DNA from: Phycisphaeraceae bacterium
GTDB taxonomy: Bacteria > Planctomycetota > Phycisphaerae > Phycisphaerales > UBA1924
Length of the DNA stretch: 8,640 bases
Assembly: GCA_009827215.1 (NCBI GenBank)
Contig: WUAJ01000091.1
Span: 1 to 8,640 of the forward strand
Direction of reading: 5' to 3'
Positions 7,073-8,640 of the stretch are shown piece by piece (the stretch's first letter is position 1; each line of letters starts with the position of its first letter). A program made the position numbers and the translations under genes. The notes beneath the pieces were generated by a model. That model searched no databases. It had not been told where the DNA came from and was given only the letters and a program-made list of their open reading frames with translations.

Positions 7073-7100
7073 TTGACCTTGCGAGGAGTGAGGCTATGCT
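7073..7100 (+). promoter_or_regulatory. Sigma-70-type promoter of the S10 operon
   Basis: TTGACC (7073-7078), a 16-base spacer and TATGCT (7095-7100) form the best housekeeping promoter in the window. Transcription would start near 7107, leaving a leader of about 157 bases before rpsJ. Its -35 box is separated from the -35 box of the opposing promoter by three bases. Confidence 0.6.
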
Positions 7101-7106
7101 TCTCGT

Positions 7107-7263
7107 CCCGCTGGGAACTCTCAGGGGGCGGACGGTGCGGTCTTTACGCTCCGATCCGGAACAAATGAAGACCAGAGCGAACCCGATGTACGCTATATGC
7201 GTCGTCGGATCATGAGATCTCAGCCGACTTAGTCGGCTCGAACCAGACAGAGGTATACGCAGC
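7107..7263 (+). promoter_or_regulatory. Structured 5' leader of rpsJ with alternative hairpins
   Basis: This untranslated leader holds several complementary pairs: CGCTC 7147-7151 with GAGCG 7175-7179; ACGC 7190-7193 with GCGT 7199-7202; and AGCCGAC 7222-7228 with GTCGGCT 7232-7238, a 7-bp hairpin with a TTA loop. CCGAC 7224-7228 can instead pair with GTCGG 7204-7208, which excludes the 7-bp hairpin. The palindrome TGAGATCTCA is at 7213-7222. The ribosome binding site AGAGG (7249-7253) follows, 10 bases before the ATG. Long leaders upstream of S10 operons commonly mediate feedback by a ribosomal protein (L4 in E. coli), but I cannot match this one to a known leader. Confidence 0.45.
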
Positions 7264-7572
7264 ATGACCGGTGGACGAATCCGAATCAGAATGGAAGCTT
7301 ACGACCACATCGCTCTGGACGCTTCGGCGCGTGAGATTGTTGATCACGCAAAGCGCACCAATGCAAAGGTGAAGGGGCCAGTGCCCCTGCCGACTCGTAT
7401 CGAGCGATACACCGTTCTGCGTGGTCCGTTTGTTGACAAGAAATCACGCGAGCAGTTCGAGATTCGCACACACAAGCGCATTATCGATATTCATGAACCT
7501 AACGCACGCACCGTCGAAGCGCTCAACCGCCTCGTCGTTCCAGCAGGTGTGTTCGTGAAGATCAAGGCATAA
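7264..7572 (+). CDS. rpsJ: 30S ribosomal protein S10
   Basis: At 102 residues it matches the usual length of about 103. S10 is a small-subunit head protein and also, as NusE, part of antitermination complexes. The sequence GRIRIRMEAYDHIALDAS (4-21) corresponds to the family start (KIRIRLKAFDH...LD), followed by REIVDHAKRTNAKVKGPVPLP, the long loop that reaches into the 30S head, then KSREQFEIRTHKRIIDI and the terminal beta strand GVFVKIKA. The start ATG has AGAGG ten bases upstream. It is the first gene of the S10 cluster here; no rpsL, rpsG, fusA or tuf precedes it, and the upstream neighbour is divergent. A terminator-like hairpin comes seven bases after its stop, so rpsJ could be made in excess of the downstream genes. 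Confidence 0.98.
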   Translation: MTGGRIRIRMEAYDHIALDASAREIVDHAKRTNAKVKGPVPLPTRIERYTVLRGPFVDKKSREQFEIRTHKRIIDIHEPNARTVEALNRLVVPAGVFVKIKA

Positions 7573-7578
7573 CAACTC

Positions 7579-7604
7579 CAGGCCCGGCTTTCGGGTCTGT
7601 TTTT
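7579..7604 (+). terminator. Intrinsic terminator or attenuator between rpsJ and rplC
   Basis: CAGGCCCG (7579-7586) pairs with CGGGTCTG (7592-7599), eight base pairs including one G-U, around a five-base GCTTT loop. Five Ts follow at once. This is a textbook Rho-independent shape, unexpected between two genes of the S10 operon. Partial read-through or a separate rplC promoter would be required. Confidence 0.75.
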
Positions 7605-7692
7605 GTAGGTATAGACAGTTTCAATAAGACTTCCTCTGCTCCGAGAGCATGAAGCGGTTTCCGCCCGTACGCGGAGATGAAGGACGAAAGTA
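7605..7692 (+). promoter_or_regulatory. Structured leader of rplC
   Basis: After the terminator the leader holds TGCTC 7637-7641 pairing with GAGCA 7645-7649 (three-base loop). It also has a pair of exclusive hairpins: GCGG 7654-7657 with CCGC 7661-7664, or TCCGC 7660-7664 with GCGGA 7671-7675. The ribosome binding site AAGGA (7680-7684) lies eight bases before the ATG at 7693. A TATAGA at 7610-7615 might be a -10 box, but its -35 partner is poor, so I do not call a promoter. Confidence 0.4.
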
Positions 7693-8382
7693 ATGACTCA
7701 GCCAAGCAACAGCCCACACCTCCTTGGTCAGAAACTCGGGATGACCCGCGTCTACAACGAAGATGGCGTCTCTCTCCCTGTGACCATCATCAAAGTGGAC
7801 ACGCACACCATCACCCAGGTCCGTACTCCTGAGGTCGACGGATACAGCGCGATTCAGCTCGCGACTGGTGATATCAAGCCTCGCAACTCGACTATGCCTT
7901 TGATCGGGCACGACGCGAAGGCTGGCGTGGCTCCTCGCCGTAAGCACTTCGAGACCCGTCTCCCAGAGGGTGGTGAGTCCGAGTACGAACTCGGTCAGGA
8001 AGTGAACCTGTCGGTCTTCGAGGACATCAAGTATGTCGATGTGATCGGTGACGGCAAGGGTAAAGGCTTCGCGGGTGGTATGAAGCGATGGGGTTTCAAA
8101 GGTCAACTCGCTTCCCACGGCGTTGAGCGGAAGCACCGCTCCCCAGGTTCGATCGGTGGTCACGCGAATAACGCTGGTAAAGCCGGTCGTATCAAGAAGG
8201 GCAAGAAAATGGCGGGTCGCTACGGCGGCAAGCGGATCACGGTCCGCTCCCTGGATGTGGTCCGCGTTGACAGCGAAAACGGGCTGATTCTGGTGAAGGG
8301 ACCAGTCCCTGGCGCCAACAAGGGCTGGGTCGAGGTCCGTCCAGCGACAAGATTGTACAAATCCAAAGCAGCAAACGCTTGA
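7693..8382 (+). CDS. rplC: 50S ribosomal protein L3
   Basis: It has 229 residues, slightly longer than the usual 205-215. L3 binds 23S rRNA early in assembly, and its central extension reaches the peptidyl-transferase centre. Visible blocks are LLGQKLGMTRVY (10-21) in the N-terminal barrel, the GKGKGFAGGMKRWGFKG stretch (121-137), SHGVERKHRSPGSIG (141-155), KGKKMAGRYGGKRITVRSLDVVRVD (169-193) and LILVKGPVPGANKGWVEV (198-215). The loop between GSIG and KGKKMAG differs from the E. coli form as I recall it: about four residues longer and Gly/Ala/Asn-rich, with Gly 156 where E. coli has the methylated Gln 150. The gene follows rpsJ after a terminator-like hairpin and a structured leader. No rplD start is found in the remaining 258 bases. 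The long open frame opposite it (8403-7621, minus) is a shadow. Confidence 0.98.
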   Translation: MTQPSNSPHLLGQKLGMTRVYNEDGVSLPVTIIKVDTHTITQVRTPEVDGYSAIQLATGDIKPRNSTMPLIGHDAKAGVAPRRKHFETRLPEGGESEYELGQEVNLSVFEDIKYVDVIGDGKGKGFAGGMKRWGFKGQLASHGVERKHRSPGSIGGHANNAGKAGRIKKGKKMAGRYGGKRITVRSLDVVRVDSENGLILVKGPVPGANKGWVEVRPATRLYKSKAANA

Positions 8383-8396
8383 TTTGGACTTTGAGG

Positions 8397-8622
8397 GGGT
8401 CAATGATCCCTTCCCCGCTCAGGATCGCAAATTCTGAGTATCGTTCGGCAAGTCGTCTCTGAGACGAAACTACCGAGAAAAACAAGTCATTGACCCGGCC
8501 GGTTTGGTCGGGATCCAATGCCGAGTCAAACCAGTGGTCCTAGGCATCTCATTCGAGGTGGCGCAAGCAAGACCTAGCACTCTGGTGAGGCATGTGAGCC
8601 TGTCGATCGGAATCGGCAGGTT
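8397..8622 (+). ncRNA. Dense non-coding structured region after rplC, class unknown
   Basis: No gene is visible in 8383-8640. The stretch has these helices. GGGTCAATGA 8397-8406 pairs with TCATTGACCC 8487-8496 (10 bp). Inside it, CTCAG 8418-8422 pairs with CTGAG 8434-8438, and TTCGG 8444-8448 pairs with CCGAG 8473-8477 around TCGTCTC 8453-8459 with GAGACGA 8461-8467. GGTTTG 8501-8506 plus TCGG 8508-8511 pair with CCGA 8521-8524 plus CAAACC 8527-8532. CCA, GTG and CTAGG (8531-8544) pair with CCTAG, CAC and TGG (8573-8585), enclosing hairpins 8545-8560 and 8561-8568, the latter with a GCAA tetraloop. AGCCTGTCGAT 8597-8607 pairs with ATCGGCAGGTT 8612-8622. A regulatory leader for the next ribosomal gene, part of an intron, or a new RNA are all possible; I recognise no known class. 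Confidence 0.45.
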
Positions 8623-8640
8623 GAACGAAGGCGAGATCGG

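Noticed and set aside
7621..8403. Open frame of 260 codons on the minus strand opposite rplC
   Set aside because: It lies fully antisense to the unmistakable L3 gene, has no recognisable domain and no ribosome binding site; it is a shadow of biased codon use.
8383..8640. RNase P RNA, tmRNA, SRP RNA, a tRNA or a group II intron in the structured stretch
   Set aside because: I see no RNase P core block, no tRNA-like 3' end, no T-loop motif and no GUGYG intron start; domain V, if any, would lie outside the window. A search could still revise this.

Overview
The window reads as a chromosomal piece of a planctomycete-like bacterium, most plausibly a member of Phycisphaerae. This rests on the overall gene set, the variant CdsA signature, and an L3 core loop that differs from the proteobacterial one. 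No marker in the window fixes the taxonomy, so it remains an inference. Coding density is high, and I see no insertion sequence, CRISPR array, tRNA or rRNA.

The layout has three blocks. Block 1 (1-2091, plus strand) holds the 3' end of uppS, then cdsA, then a coiled-coil protein of the 'C4-type zinc ribbon' family whose ribbon has lost most of its cysteines. UppS and CdsA supply two central envelope precursors: the undecaprenyl carrier lipid and CDP-diacylglycerol. Block 2 (2107-6982, minus strand) converges on block 1 across only 15 bases. Read in its own direction it holds an unrecognised secreted protein of 478 residues, a secreted M28-family metallopeptidase lipoprotein with its own likely promoter and a terminator, and then ruvB, which lacks a Shine-Dalgarno and has a -10 box placed so that its mRNA may be leaderless. 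Block 3 (7073-8640, plus strand) is the start of the S10 ribosomal-protein operon: a strong promoter, a long structured leader, rpsJ, an intrinsic terminator-like hairpin, a second structured leader, and rplC. After rplC come at least 258 non-coding bases running to the window edge.

That last stretch is the most interesting part. Where rplD would normally follow closely, there is instead a dense set of complementary segments. They include a 10-bp long-range helix, a three-way-junction-like element with a GCAA tetraloop, and an 11-bp hairpin. I could not match it to a known RNA class by eye. It could be a ribosomal-protein autoregulatory leader, an intron or other large RNA that continues past the window, or a new RNA element. 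Other points worth checking are an extra beta-rich domain inside the peptidase, alternative hairpins in the rpsJ leader, a longer variant of the L3 loop near the peptidyl-transferase centre, and a marked excess of GATC.
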